Source: Hymenobacter psychrotolerans DSM 18569 (lineage in GTDB: Bacteria > Bacteroidota > Bacteroidia > Cytophagales > Hymenobacteraceae). Taken from it: a DNA stretch of 64,000 nucleotides. Location of the stretch: NCBI RefSeq assembly GCF_900142395.1, contig NZ_FRAS01000007.1:62001-126000 (forward strand), written 5' to 3'. The translations under genes and the position numbers were made by a program. The notes under the pieces were generated by a model. That model made no database searches and was not told the origin of the DNA. It was given only the letters and a program-made list of their open reading frames with translations. Below are positions 23,401-30,790 of this stretch, in pieces (the stretch's first letter is position 1; each line of letters starts with the position of its first letter).

Positions 23401-26138
23401 TTTTTCCCGAATTCCAGAATCTGGTCGATGAACTGGTAGGGCGTGTAGCCGGCCAGCGCGGTCTGGTGGAAGATACAGGTGGCGGGCGTCATGCCGGGCA
23501 GCGAGTTTACCTCGATGATCAGCACTTCCACCGCCCCGTTGTCGCGCACCCGCACAAACGCGTCGATGCGGGCGTAACCCTGAATGTCGAGCACCTCGGC
23601 CACGCGCTTCAGCTCGGCTTTCACTTCCTCCGAAATGCGCTGGCGCTCCTGCGGCTCCGGGGCATAGCGGGCCGGCGTGATGTTCTGGCCTTCGCCGGCC
23701 AGAAACTTCTCTTCCAGGCTCAGCACTTCGCCCGTCGCCAGGGCTTCGGAGGCTTCAAATACCTCAATCTGCAGCTCGCCGTTGGGCCCGAAATGCGTGA
23801 GCAGGCCGCCCGTCACTTCCAGGAAATGCGCCGCGCCGTCGCGCGAAATCAGGGTTTCCACCAGGAAGGCGTCCTTCTGCGGAAACTCCTCCTTGAAGCC
23901 CAGGCTGAGCGTGGTGGCGTCCTCGGGCATCAGGTCTTCCTGGTCGCGGAAGATGAGGCGGGTGAAGGCCTCCAGCTCGGCGCGGGTCTTGATTTTCTTC
24001 ACGGCCGAAGAGCAGCCGTCGTCGGCGGGCTTGGCGATGAAAGGGTAGGGGAACTGCGTTTCGAGGCTGCGGTAGAAGCCTTCCGCATCGGCTTGCCATT
24101 CCAGGCGGCTGGCCATGCGGTGCTCGGCCACGCGCAGCCCGGCTTCGCGCAGGCGGCGGTTGGTTTCAAACTTATTGATGGTGACGGAGCTGGAATCGGC
24201 GCCTGAGCCGTTATAAGGCAGCCCGAACTTTTCCAGCTCGCGCTGCAGGGCGCCATCCTCGCCGGGGCGGCCGTGCAGCGCAATAAACACCTCGTCGACC
24301 ATGTCGGCCAGCTCCGCGAACGAAACACGGCGTGGCTGGGCCGTAGCCTGGCCGGCGTAAGTGCTGGTAATGGCCTCGGCCTCACGGCGGATGCGGGCCA
24401 GCACCGGATGCAGCTCGTGGCCGGCTTCGGCGTACTCGATTTTCTCCCGGATGTCGTCGGCGTTGTCCTTCAGCATCACGTTGATGGGCAGCACATACAG
24501 GCGGAATTCCTGGCTGTTGCCGGCCAGAAACACCGGCACTGGCTCATACTTCACGCTGGAGCTGAGCTTCTCGTAGATATTCCGGCCGCTCTCCACCGAA
24601 ATGTGACGCTCCGACGAGTAGCCGCCCATAATTACGGCCACTTTGGTGCGGGTGCGCTCCTCGTGGGCCCGCGACGCCACGGCCGTATCGAGGCGCTGCA
24701 GCAGGGCCGCCAGCCGCACCGGCTGCATGCCGCCGCGCCGCCGCGCCGCCACGGACGTACGAATCAGGAACGTGAGAAACTGCGACGGATTGAGCCCGAT
24801 TTCGGCCGCCTGATGGAAAAAGAACGACGCCGGCAGCATACCCGACGTGGTGTTCGGGTCGTTGAGGAAAATCTGGGGGGATGAGGTGATGGAGTGATGA
24901 GGTAATAAAGAATGGCTCTCACCTTTCACTCCATCACTTTTCACCTCATTACTAGCCAAAAATCCGTCGAGACGCGCGTATACCTGGAAGCCGAACGTGG
25001 TGAACATTTCCTCGCAGGCTTCCCGGATACGCTGGATTTCCGCTTCGGGCAGGTCGATGGGGGTGATTTTGCGCGACAGGCCAGGCAGGTACTTCGAGCG
25101 GTAGTCGAACATTTCCTCGCCCTTCACAATCTCCGTGGGCGGCAGCGCCAGCGGCTTGCCGCTCGGGTCTTCCACCACGATACACGAAAACTCGCGGCCC
25201 TGCACAAAGCTTTCCACCAGCACCTGCGACTCACCATCCACGTTGGTCAGGCGGACTGCTTCAGCGGTTTGCAGCCGCTCGGTGAGCGTAGTGAGCAGCG
25301 CTTCGGGATGATAAATGACGGTCGGCTCGTCGTCTAGCACCACCGGCAGCCCGATACCGTCGCGGATATCGGTGAGGTGCTGCACCCAGGCCAGCTTGTC
25401 GCGCTCCGAAAGGCGCTGCCAGTCGTCGCGGGTCACGGTTTTGCGGAACAGGCTGCGGTCAATGGCCGCCTGAAACCTGGTCACGTCGGCTTCGCGCAGG
25501 ATGCTGATGCCGATGCTGCTGCCCTGGCGCGGGGCCTTGAACACCAGCGGCAAACCAAGCTCCCGCACGAGGTAGTCGAGGGTAGCTTGCGGGTCGGCGG
25601 CGTCCCACTCTTCGGCCGTCACGACGCGGAAGGCAGGCGTGGGCCGGCCCAGCGCGTGCAGCAGCTTTTTCTGCGCAATCTTATCAATGCCGAAGGCCGA
25701 AGGCAGGATGCCGGAGCCCGAATACGGAATGCCATACCACTCCAGCAGGCCCTGAATAGCGCCATCTTCGCCGGCCGGGCCGTGCAAAGCCAGGAAGGCA
25801 AAATCCATCAGCTCGCGCAACTCATGCGGCTGCACGCGGCGGCCTACTTCGACGATAATCTGGTCCTGCTCGGCCTGCGCCAGCTCGCCCAGGCTTTCCA
25901 GGTAGACCTGCAGCTTGTGCTCGGAAGCGGGCAGCGCCGAAACCGGCGGATAGAAGTCCCGGATGGTGCCCTTATAAATGTAGTGCCAGTCGAGCAAAAT
26001 GAAGTTGCCGCGGCTGTCCACAAACACCGGCACGGCCTCAAACAGGGCCTTGTCGAGGTTGTCGTATACGGTGCGGCCGCCCGCGAAGCTGATTTCCCGC
26101 TCACGCGACGGGCCGCCGAAGAAGATGCCAATTTTCAT
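23370..26138 (-). CDS. ddl: D-alanine--D-alanine ligase, tandem double-length form
   Basis: A 922-residue protein with two complete Ddl units. The first starts MKIGIFFGGPSREREIS, has GEDGAIQGLLEWYGIPYSGS and ends with LNDPNTTSGM. The second starts at about residue 498 (TKVAVIMGGYSSERHIS), has GEDGALQRELEKFGLPYNGS and ends with the canonical EVNSLPGMT near residue 885. Each has the ATP-grasp core and metal ligands (Asp-x-Asn in the first, Glu-x-Asn in the second), whereas a normal Ddl is 300-370 residues. It makes D-Ala-D-Ala for peptidoglycan. About 26 extra residues between LDGF and IFLNDPN in the first unit are encoded by an inserted inverted repeat (24880-24949). The ATG at 26138 follows an exact -7 box. 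The PASTA gene is next. Confidence 0.88.
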   Translation of the reverse strand: MKIGIFFGGPSREREISFAGGRTVYDNLDKALFEAVPVFVDSRGNFILLDWHYIYKGTIRDFYPPVSALPASEHKLQVYLESLGELAQAEQDQIIVEVGRRVQPHELRELMDFAFLALHGPAGEDGAIQGLLEWYGIPYSGSGILPSAFGIDKIAQKKLLHALGRPTPAFRVVTAEEWDAADPQATLDYLVRELGLPLVFKAPRQGSSIGISILREADVTRFQAAIDRSLFRKTVTRDDWQRLSERDKLAWVQHLTDIRDGIGLPVVLDDEPTVIYHPEALLTTLTERLQTAEAVRLTNVDGESQVLVESFVQGREFSCIVVEDPSGKPLALPPTEIVKGEEMFDYRSKYLPGLSRKITPIDLPEAEIQRIREACEEMFTTFGFQVYARLDGFLASNEVKSDGVKGESHSLLPHHSITSSPQIFLNDPNTTSGMLPASFFFHQAAEIGLNPSQFLTFLIRTSVAARRRGGMQPVRLAALLQRLDTAVASRAHEERTRTKVAVIMGGYSSERHISVESGRNIYEKLSSSVKYEPVPVFLAGNSQEFRLYVLPINVMLKDNADDIREKIEYAEAGHELHPVLARIRREAEAITSTYAGQATAQPRRVSFAELADMVDEVFIALHGRPGEDGALQRELEKFGLPYNGSGADSSSVTINKFETNRRLREAGLRVAEHRMASRLEWQADAEGFYRSLETQFPYPFIAKPADDGCSSAVKKIKTRAELEAFTRLIFRDQEDLMPEDATTLSLGFKEEFPQKDAFLVETLISRDGAAHFLEVTGGLLTHFGPNGELQIEVFEASEALATGEVLSLEEKFLAGEGQNITPARYAPEPQERQRISEEVKAELKRVAEVLDIQGYARIDAFVRVRDNGAVEVLIIEVNSLPGMTPATCIFHQTALAGYTPYQFIDQILEFGKKRAEKLELRA
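24880..24949. repeat. Inverted repeat inserted in frame within ddl
   Basis: The + strand arm GATGAGGTGATGGAGTG (24880-24896) is mirrored by CACTCCATCAC then CACCTCATT (24927-24949), separated by a four-base slip. The GATGAGGTGA word is the same one that forms the outer arms of the repeat between ddl and pgk. It is read through as protein without a stop. Confidence 0.7.
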
Positions 26139-26146
26139 AGGTAGCG

Positions 26147-26154
26147 CAAAGATA
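26147..26154 (-). promoter_or_regulatory. -7 box of ddl
   Basis: The minus strand reads TATCTTTG, an exact TAnnTTTG match nine bases before the ddl ATG. Confidence 0.65.
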
Positions 26155-26161
26155 GGTAATG

Positions 26162-26370
26162 AGGTGATGGGGTGAATGGTGATGAGGTGACAGGTAGATG
26201 GTGAGGTGTGATGGGGAATGATGGTGAGGGAGGAAAAGGCGGTCATTTCGAGCTTGCCGAGGAATCTCGCGTGCTGACTCCCGCGTGGTAATTACCACAC
26301 TAGCGAGATTCCTCGGCAAGCTCGAAATGACGTTCTGCATTTCACCTCATCACCATTCACCTCATCACCT
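26162..26370. repeat. Nested inverted repeat (REP/MITE-like) between ddl and pgk
   Basis: Outer arms 26162-26190 and 26342-26370 are reverse complements at 28 of 29 positions and consist of GGTGATGAGGTGA-type words. Inner arms 26242-26270 and 26303-26331 are a perfect 29-base inverted repeat starting GTCATTTCGAGCTTGCCGAG. The centre holds the 14-base palindrome GTGGTAATTACCAC (26285-26298). The GTCATTTCGA start resembles the REP-like palindromes common in Bacteroidota genomes. No transposase is encoded. Confidence 0.8.
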
Positions 26371-26399
26371 GTTACGTGTAACCTCATCACCTCAACCCC

Positions 26400-26407
26400 T
26401 ATCTTCG
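26400..26407 (+). promoter_or_regulatory. -7 box of pgk
   Basis: TATCTTCG, a TAnnTTCG element 27 bases before the pgk ATG. Confidence 0.55.
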
Positions 26408-26434
26408 CCCATCCCTCACCCCAATTCCTATTCC

Positions 26435-27625
26435 ATGCAAACCCTCGACCAGTACAACTTTGCCGGGAAGCGCGCCGTGGTGCGTGTTGACTTCAACGTG
26501 CCGCTCGACAAAAGCTTCGCCATCACCGACGATACTCGTATTCGGGCGGCTACGCCTACCATCAAAAAGATTCTGGCCGATGGCGGCTCAGTAGTGCTGC
26601 TTTCCCACCTGGGCCGGCCCAAAGGCGGCCCCGAGGATAAATATTCGCTGCGACACATTGTGGCTCGCCTGAGCCAGGAGTACGGCCAGCAGGTGCAGTT
26701 TGCCGATGACGTGCTGAAGGCCCAGGAGCAGGCCCAGGCGCTGCAGCCCGGCCAGATTCTGCTGGTAGAAAACGTGCGCTTCTATGGCGAGGAAGAGAAA
26801 GGCGACGCGGCGTTTGCCGAAAAGCTGGCCCCGCTCGGCGACGTGTACGTGAACGACGCCTTCGGTGCTGCTCACCGCAAGCACGCCTCCACGGCCGTAA
26901 TGGCCAGCCACTTCGCACCCGCTGACCGGGTGGCCGGCTACCTGCTGCAAAGCGAGCTGGACAACGCCAAAAAAGTGCTGGAGCACGCCGAACGGCCCTT
27001 CACGGCTATCATGGGCGGTGCCAAAATCTCGGACAAGATCATGCTGATTGAGAAGCTGCTCGACAAGGTGGATAACCTGCTGATCGGGGGCGGCATGGCC
27101 TACACGTTTGCCAAAGCGCAGGGCGGGCACATCGGCAGTTCGCTGCTGGAAGCCGACAAGATGGATCTGGCGCTGAGCCTGATTGAGAAGGCCAAGGCCA
27201 AAGGCGTAAACCTGATGCTACCCACCGACAGCCTCATTGCCGACAAATTCGCCAACGACGCCCAGACGAAGGTGGCCTCGAACAGCGAAATTCCCGATGG
27301 CTGGATGGGCCTCGACCTGGGCCCCGAGTCCAGCAAGGCGTTTGCCGAAGTGGTGCGTCAGTCGAAAACCATTCTCTGGAACGGCCCGATGGGCGTGTTT
27401 GAGATGAGCAACTTCGCCAAAGGCACCAGGGCCGTAGCCAAAGCCATTGCCGAGGCCACCGAAGCCGGCGCGTTCAGCCTCATTGGGGGCGGCGACTCGG
27501 CGGCGGCTGTCAACCAGATGGGCTTTTCGGAGCAGGTGAGCTACATCAGCACCGGCGGCGGCGCGCTGCTGGAGTACATGGAAGGCAAAGAGCTGCCCGG
27601 CGTAGCGGCGCTGGAAGGACGGTAG
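26435..27625 (+). CDS. pgk: Phosphoglycerate kinase
   Basis: A 396-residue glycolytic enzyme that transfers phosphate between 1,3-bisphosphoglycerate and ADP. N-terminal domain: [13 protein letters not shown] at about 13-25 (3-PG binding), [10 protein letters not shown] at about 58-67, and [15 protein letters not shown] at about 142-156. C-terminal nucleotide domain: [33 protein letters not shown] and the glycine-rich [12 protein letters not shown] near 350. Length is normal. The start at 26435 gives the usual opening [21 protein letters not shown]; the frame upstream lies in repeat DNA. A 41-base perfect inverted repeat begins seven bases after the stop. Confidence 0.96.
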   Translation: MQTLDQYNFAGKRAVVRVDFNVPLDKSFAITDDTRIRAATPTIKKILADGGSVVLLSHLGRPKGGPEDKYSLRHIVARLSQEYGQQVQFADDVLKAQEQAQALQPGQILLVENVRFYGEEEKGDAAFAEKLAPLGDVYVNDAFGAAHRKHASTAVMASHFAPADRVAGYLLQSELDNAKKVLEHAERPFTAIMGGAKISDKIMLIEKLLDKVDNLLIGGGMAYTFAKAQGGHIGSSLLEADKMDLALSLIEKAKAKGVNLMLPTDSLIADKFANDAQTKVASNSEIPDGWMGLDLGPESSKAFAEVVRQSKTILWNGPMGVFEMSNFAKGTRAVAKAIAEATEAGAFSLIGGGDSAAAVNQMGFSEQVSYISTGGGALLEYMEGKELPGVAALEGR

Positions 27626-27632
27626 ATAGTAT

Positions 27633-27734
27633 AGAAGTCAGATACAAGAAATGAGAGGTGAGACTTTCGTTCTGTTAGCCCAACCGGGTTCTTAGAACGA
27701 AAGTCTCACCTCTCATTTCTTGTATCTGACTTCT
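27633..27734. repeat. 41-bp perfect inverted repeat between pgk and the 27747 gene
   Basis: Arms 27633-27673 and 27694-27734 are exact reverse complements over 41 bases; the loop is 20 bases. The arms start AGAAGTCAGATACAAGAAAT. Position between convergent genes suggests a bidirectional terminator or a mobile palindrome; there is no T-run typical of an intrinsic terminator. Confidence 0.85.
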
Positions 27735-27746
27735 GTTAGATAAAAT

Positions 27747-28388
27747 CTAATTCACGTAGGGCATTTCCAGGTCCTGGCCCATGCTGCGTAGCGTGTCGGT
27801 GGAAAGGCGGCCGGTGAGGCGGGTGGCGCGGGTGCGGGCTTCGGTAGCGGACAGCACGTCGAGGCTGTGGAGCCAGTCGAGGCGGCTGAGCTGCATCTCA
27901 ATGGGTGCCAGTGGGTTGATCTGCCCGTACTCGTGGCGGAGGTAGTTTTTGGTGCGGTGTTCCAGCGCCCGCGCGAAACCCTCCAGGGCATCCTGCTCGG
28001 CGGCACGGTCGGCCAGGATGACGCTGGAACGGGACGTCAGGAGCACAAACTCGCGCCACTGATGCTGCCAGCCATACCAGACGTATGCGCCCAGGCCGCC
28101 ACCCAAACCCAGAAACCACAGCCAGAAATCCACGACAAATGAAGCGTCCTGGTGGTGGTCGAGGGTGAAGGTGAAGAGCAGCCAGCAGACAATGCCCAGC
28201 AGGCTCAGCAGCTTGTTGCGCGGCACGCTGCGGCGGCGCTCTACGCGCACCGGCAGAATTTCTTCGTAGGGCAGCTCTACTTCCAGCACCGCCCGGCCCG
28301 AGGCCTGACGCTGGCAGATGTAGAAGCCGTGCTGGCGCAGGGCTAGCTGAGTACTGCCGGCCCACAGCCGGCGTTGTTCAAGGTGCAT
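27747..28388 (-). CDS. Hypothetical membrane protein, two TM helices (213 aa)
   Basis: Not recognised as a named family. The N-terminal 55 residues are soluble and end in VRVERRRSVPRNKLL; two TM helices follow at about 60-77 (LLSLLGIVCWLLFTFTL) and 86-104 (FVVDFWLWFLGLGGGLGAY), joined by a short His/Asp-rich loop; the C-terminal half is soluble and helical with FVLLTSRSSVILADRAAEQDALEGF. The layout recalls bacterial PH-like or YdbS-type proteins, but this is weak. The ATG at 28388 is used. It stands alone. Confidence 0.65.
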   Translation of the reverse strand: MHLEQRRLWAGSTQLALRQHGFYICQRQASGRAVLEVELPYEEILPVRVERRRSVPRNKLLSLLGIVCWLLFTFTLDHHQDASFVVDFWLWFLGLGGGLGAYVWYGWQHQWREFVLLTSRSSVILADRAAEQDALEGFARALEHRTKNYLRHEYGQINPLAPIEMQLSRLDWLHSLDVLSATEARTRATRLTGRLSTDTLRSMGQDLEMPYVN

Positions 28389-28458
28389 CAATCAGGCAGG
28401 AAAGCAGCGGCACAGGCCGCCACGGAGTTAAAACAAGCCAGCCCCCGCATAGCGCGAG

Positions 28459-29682
28459 CTAGCTGAACGTGAAGGGACTGGGCGTGAAGCACAGCACAAA
28501 AATAGCCAGCATCAGCCAGCCCAGCACCTTGCGGCCGGGGGAAAGCGGCGTTTCATCGAGGGCCGGCGGGTGAAAAATGCCCATCACCCGGCTCAGGAGC
28601 AACCCGAATACCAGCCAGCCCGGGTTGCCGAGAATGCCCGGCCAGGCTACCGCACACGCCAACTGCGCGGCCCACACGCCCACACTCAGGTGCAGCGCGC
28701 GGCGCGGCGTAGGCACCACCCGCCGCAGCACCAGAAACAGGTAGCCGAAGTAAGGCAGGCCCCAGTAGAGCCACTCCCGGCCGGTGGTTTGCAGCGAAAA
28801 TAGCCCCAATCCGGCATAAAAGATAAAGCCGATGAACAGCACCGCCGACAGCCGGTTGAAGCGCTGCGCCCCCAGCAGCCCGTACAGAATATGCCCTCCA
28901 TCAAGCTGGCCGATAGGCAACAGGTTGAGCGCCGTGAAGAACAATGCCAGCGCCCCGGCCAGCAGCACCGGGTAATGGGTTAATTCGTTGGGGTGGGGCA
29001 GTCGGGCCGGGTCCGCAAACAGGTATTCGAGGCCCTGATAAAGCAGCGGCTTGGCCAGTGTCAGGCCCTGGCCGCCCTGGTACACGTAGCGGGCATAGTC
29101 GGCGCCATATTGCTGATATTCCGGGTGAACCTGAAAGACGTACTCAGCAGGCGGCAGACTCAGAAAGCCGTAAATCAGCACCGGCACGGCCACCAGAAAT
29201 CCGGCCAGCGGCCCCGCCAGTCCAATATCGAAAAACTCGCGCCGCGAGAAAATCCGGTCCTTGATGCGGATGACAGCCCCGAACGTGCCGATGGTGCTGA
29301 ACAGGCCCGTGAAAAACGGAATGAAAAAGGGCAGCGAAGCCCGCACACTGTTGCGCCGCGCCGTGAAGTAGTGCCCGAACTCATGCACCGCCAGCACCCC
29401 CAGAAACGGCACGGAAAACCACAGCCCCCGCAAAATTTCAGCCTGCGTAAGTGTTGGCGAGCCGAACGTGAAGTTGCCCGTCATCCACTCGGCGCCGGCC
29501 AGCGTAGTCGTGAGCAGCGTCAGCAGGAACAGGCCCAGGTGCAGCGCATAGCGGCGCCAGCGCGGTGGCTCGGGCTTCTCGTAGCGGGTAAAGGCGGCCT
29601 CAATGTCCTCCAGGGGCGGCAGAGGGCGCGAGGGCGCGTCAGGAAAGGGGAGGGGCGGAGTATTCTCGGTCGGGGAAGGCAC
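28459..29682 (-). CDS. Site-2 protease family (M50) membrane metalloprotease
   Basis: A 407-residue multi-pass intramembrane zinc protease. The zinc motif HEFGH is at 100-104 in VLAVHEFGHYFTARR, and the third ligand Asp is in NLLPIGQLDGGH at 253-264. About seven hydrophobic segments are visible, and the N-terminal 40 residues are Pro-rich and cytosolic. The layout, without a PDZ domain, fits the subgroup near plant EGY proteases and bacterial FtsH-independent S2P homologues rather than RseP. The start is a GTG at 29682 inside the last codons of the upstream HAD gene (44-base overlap), so translation is probably coupled. Confidence 0.85.
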   Translation of the reverse strand: MPSPTENTPPLPFPDAPSRPLPPLEDIEAAFTRYEKPEPPRWRRYALHLGLFLLTLLTTTLAGAEWMTGNFTFGSPTLTQAEILRGLWFSVPFLGVLAVHEFGHYFTARRNSVRASLPFFIPFFTGLFSTIGTFGAVIRIKDRIFSRREFFDIGLAGPLAGFLVAVPVLIYGFLSLPPAEYVFQVHPEYQQYGADYARYVYQGGQGLTLAKPLLYQGLEYLFADPARLPHPNELTHYPVLLAGALALFFTALNLLPIGQLDGGHILYGLLGAQRFNRLSAVLFIGFIFYAGLGLFSLQTTGREWLYWGLPYFGYLFLVLRRVVPTPRRALHLSVGVWAAQLACAVAWPGILGNPGWLVFGLLLSRVMGIFHPPALDETPLSPGRKVLGWLMLAIFVLCFTPSPFTFS

Positions 29683-30313
29683 GGAGGGCAGCGGGCAGAG
29701 CGTCGGTGAGAGTGAGCGGCGGAGCCAGGAACAGCGTGTGCAGCCCCAGCCGGCGGGCCGTTTCTATGTGTTGAAAACTGTCCTCGATGAAAAGAGTTTC
29801 TTCGGCTTTCCAGTTCATCTCGCGGAGCGCGTGCCGGAAAATCTCCTCGCCGGGCTTGCGCAGCCCTACCTGCTGCGAGTAGAAGACTCGGTCCAGGCAG
29901 TCGGCAATACCGTGCTCGAAGCCGTATTGCGTGCGCAGCACCTGGTTGATCTGCTCAATATGAATCTGGTTGGTGTTGGAAAGTAGCGCCGTCTGGTAGC
30001 CCTCGGCGCGCAGCCCGGCAATCAGGGCCAGCCGGTCGGCGGGCACGTCCAGCAGCAGCGCGTTCCATGCAGCGTCCAGCTCCTCGTCGGTGGCGTCGAG
30101 CTCGTAGGCCGTGCGCAGCCCGTCGCGGAACTCCTGCGGCGTCAGGCGCCCGGTTTCCATCAGATCAAACAGCTCCGACTGGGCCGCCTGTGTAAACTCG
30201 ATGGTGCTGCCGTGCCGGTTGAGGCGGCGCATGGCCTCCAGCGTGCGTTGGTAGTCGATGTTGATGATGACGCCGCCGAAGTCGAAGAGCAGATGGGGAA
30301 GTTTTCCGGGCAT
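29639..30313 (-). CDS. HAD-superfamily hydrolase (subfamily IA, YihX-like)
   Basis: A 224-residue haloacid-dehalogenase-like phosphatase. The nucleophile is Asp11 in LLFDFGGVIIN. The second Asp of the usual DxD is Gly (Asp-Phe-Gly), as in the YihX/epoxide-hydrolase N-terminal branch. Motif II ALLSNTNQIH (about 110-120), motif III lysine in GLRKPGEEIFRHAL, and motif IV FIEDSFQHIETARRLG (about 185-200) are all present, with a helical cap between. Relatives dephosphorylate sugar phosphates such as alpha-glucose-1-phosphate. The start at 30313 (MPGKLPHLLFDFGG) is the natural one. It is followed and overlapped by the M50 protease gene. Confidence 0.88.
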   Translation of the reverse strand: MPGKLPHLLFDFGGVIINIDYQRTLEAMRRLNRHGSTIEFTQAAQSELFDLMETGRLTPQEFRDGLRTAYELDATDEELDAAWNALLLDVPADRLALIAGLRAEGYQTALLSNTNQIHIEQINQVLRTQYGFEHGIADCLDRVFYSQQVGLRKPGEEIFRHALREMNWKAEETLFIEDSFQHIETARRLGLHTLFLAPPLTLTDALPAALRAFPDREYSAPPLS

Positions 30314-30472
30314 GAAAAGTGAAAAAGGGAGCTGCCGAGCCAGCGAAAGGCAGCGCCTGCTACCGTAGCCGACACTCATTTCACTATTTACTGCGCTCCA
30401 ATTGCAAATACGGCCACAAACTTCGAAGTTTGCACCGTCGAAATCAATGAAACAAGTAATTGGTTTGGCACC

Positions 30473-30546
30473 GGGCCTATAGCTCAATCGGTTAGAGCAA
30501 CTGACTCATAATCAGTAGGTCACTGGTTCGATTCCAGTTGGGCCCA
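30473..30546 (+). tRNA. tRNA with CAT anticodon, probably tRNA-Ile2 (lysidine type)
   Basis: A full cloverleaf: acceptor GGGCCTA / TGGGCCC, anticodon loop CTCATAA, T stem ACTGG / CCAGT around TTCGATT, discriminator A. The anticodon CAT could be Met or, after lysidine modification, Ile (AUA). The GGGCCTATAGCTCA 5' half resembles Bacteroidota isoleucine tRNAs as I recall them, so Ile2 is preferred over elongator Met. It is not initiator Met, since the acceptor is fully paired. CCA is not encoded. Confidence 0.85.
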
Positions 30547-30551
30547 CAGTC

Positions 30552-30587
30552 AAAAACCCGCTTTATACGTGTGTAGGGCGGGTTTTT
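30552..30587 (+). terminator. Terminator of the tRNA
   Basis: Stem AAAAACCCGC / GCGGGTTTTT five bases after the tRNA end. Confidence 0.8.
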
Positions 30588-30660
30588 ACATTTTGCCGGT
30601 AGCGGGAAAATGTGTTTGGCTGAGTTGATTTGTGGGCGGGGCAACACAACCAGGCCTTCC

Positions 30661-30668
30661 TATATTCG
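30661..30668 (+). promoter_or_regulatory. -7 box of the fluoride leader
   Basis: TATATTCG matches TAnnTTCG, about a dozen bases before the riboswitch begins, so transcription would start at its 5' edge. Confidence 0.5.
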
Positions 30669-30675
30669 CCCTGCG

Positions 30676-30742
30676 CATACGGTGATGGATTTCCACCGCG
30701 AACCGCCGAAGCTTCGTGCTTTGCGCTGATGATTCCTACTGA
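30676..30742 (+). promoter_or_regulatory. Fluoride riboswitch (crcB motif)
   Basis: The sequence fits the crcB-motif layout in order. Pseudoknot arms CGGTG (30680-30684) and CACCG (30694-30698) pair perfectly. P1 is GGA (30687-30689) with TCC (30733-30735). P2 CGAAGC pairs with GCTTTG around TTCGT (30707-30723). The conserved CTGATG and CCTACT stand at 30726-30731 and 30735-30740, as in the T. petrophila aptamer. It lies upstream of a gene with CLC-F marks, about 50 bases before its ATG. A small CAGCC/GGCTG hairpin at 30748-30762 may be the expression platform. Confidence 0.88.
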
Positions 30743-30790
30743 GCGGACAGCCAAGGCGGCTGCCCGGGTAGTTTGTCATATAGTTCGATT

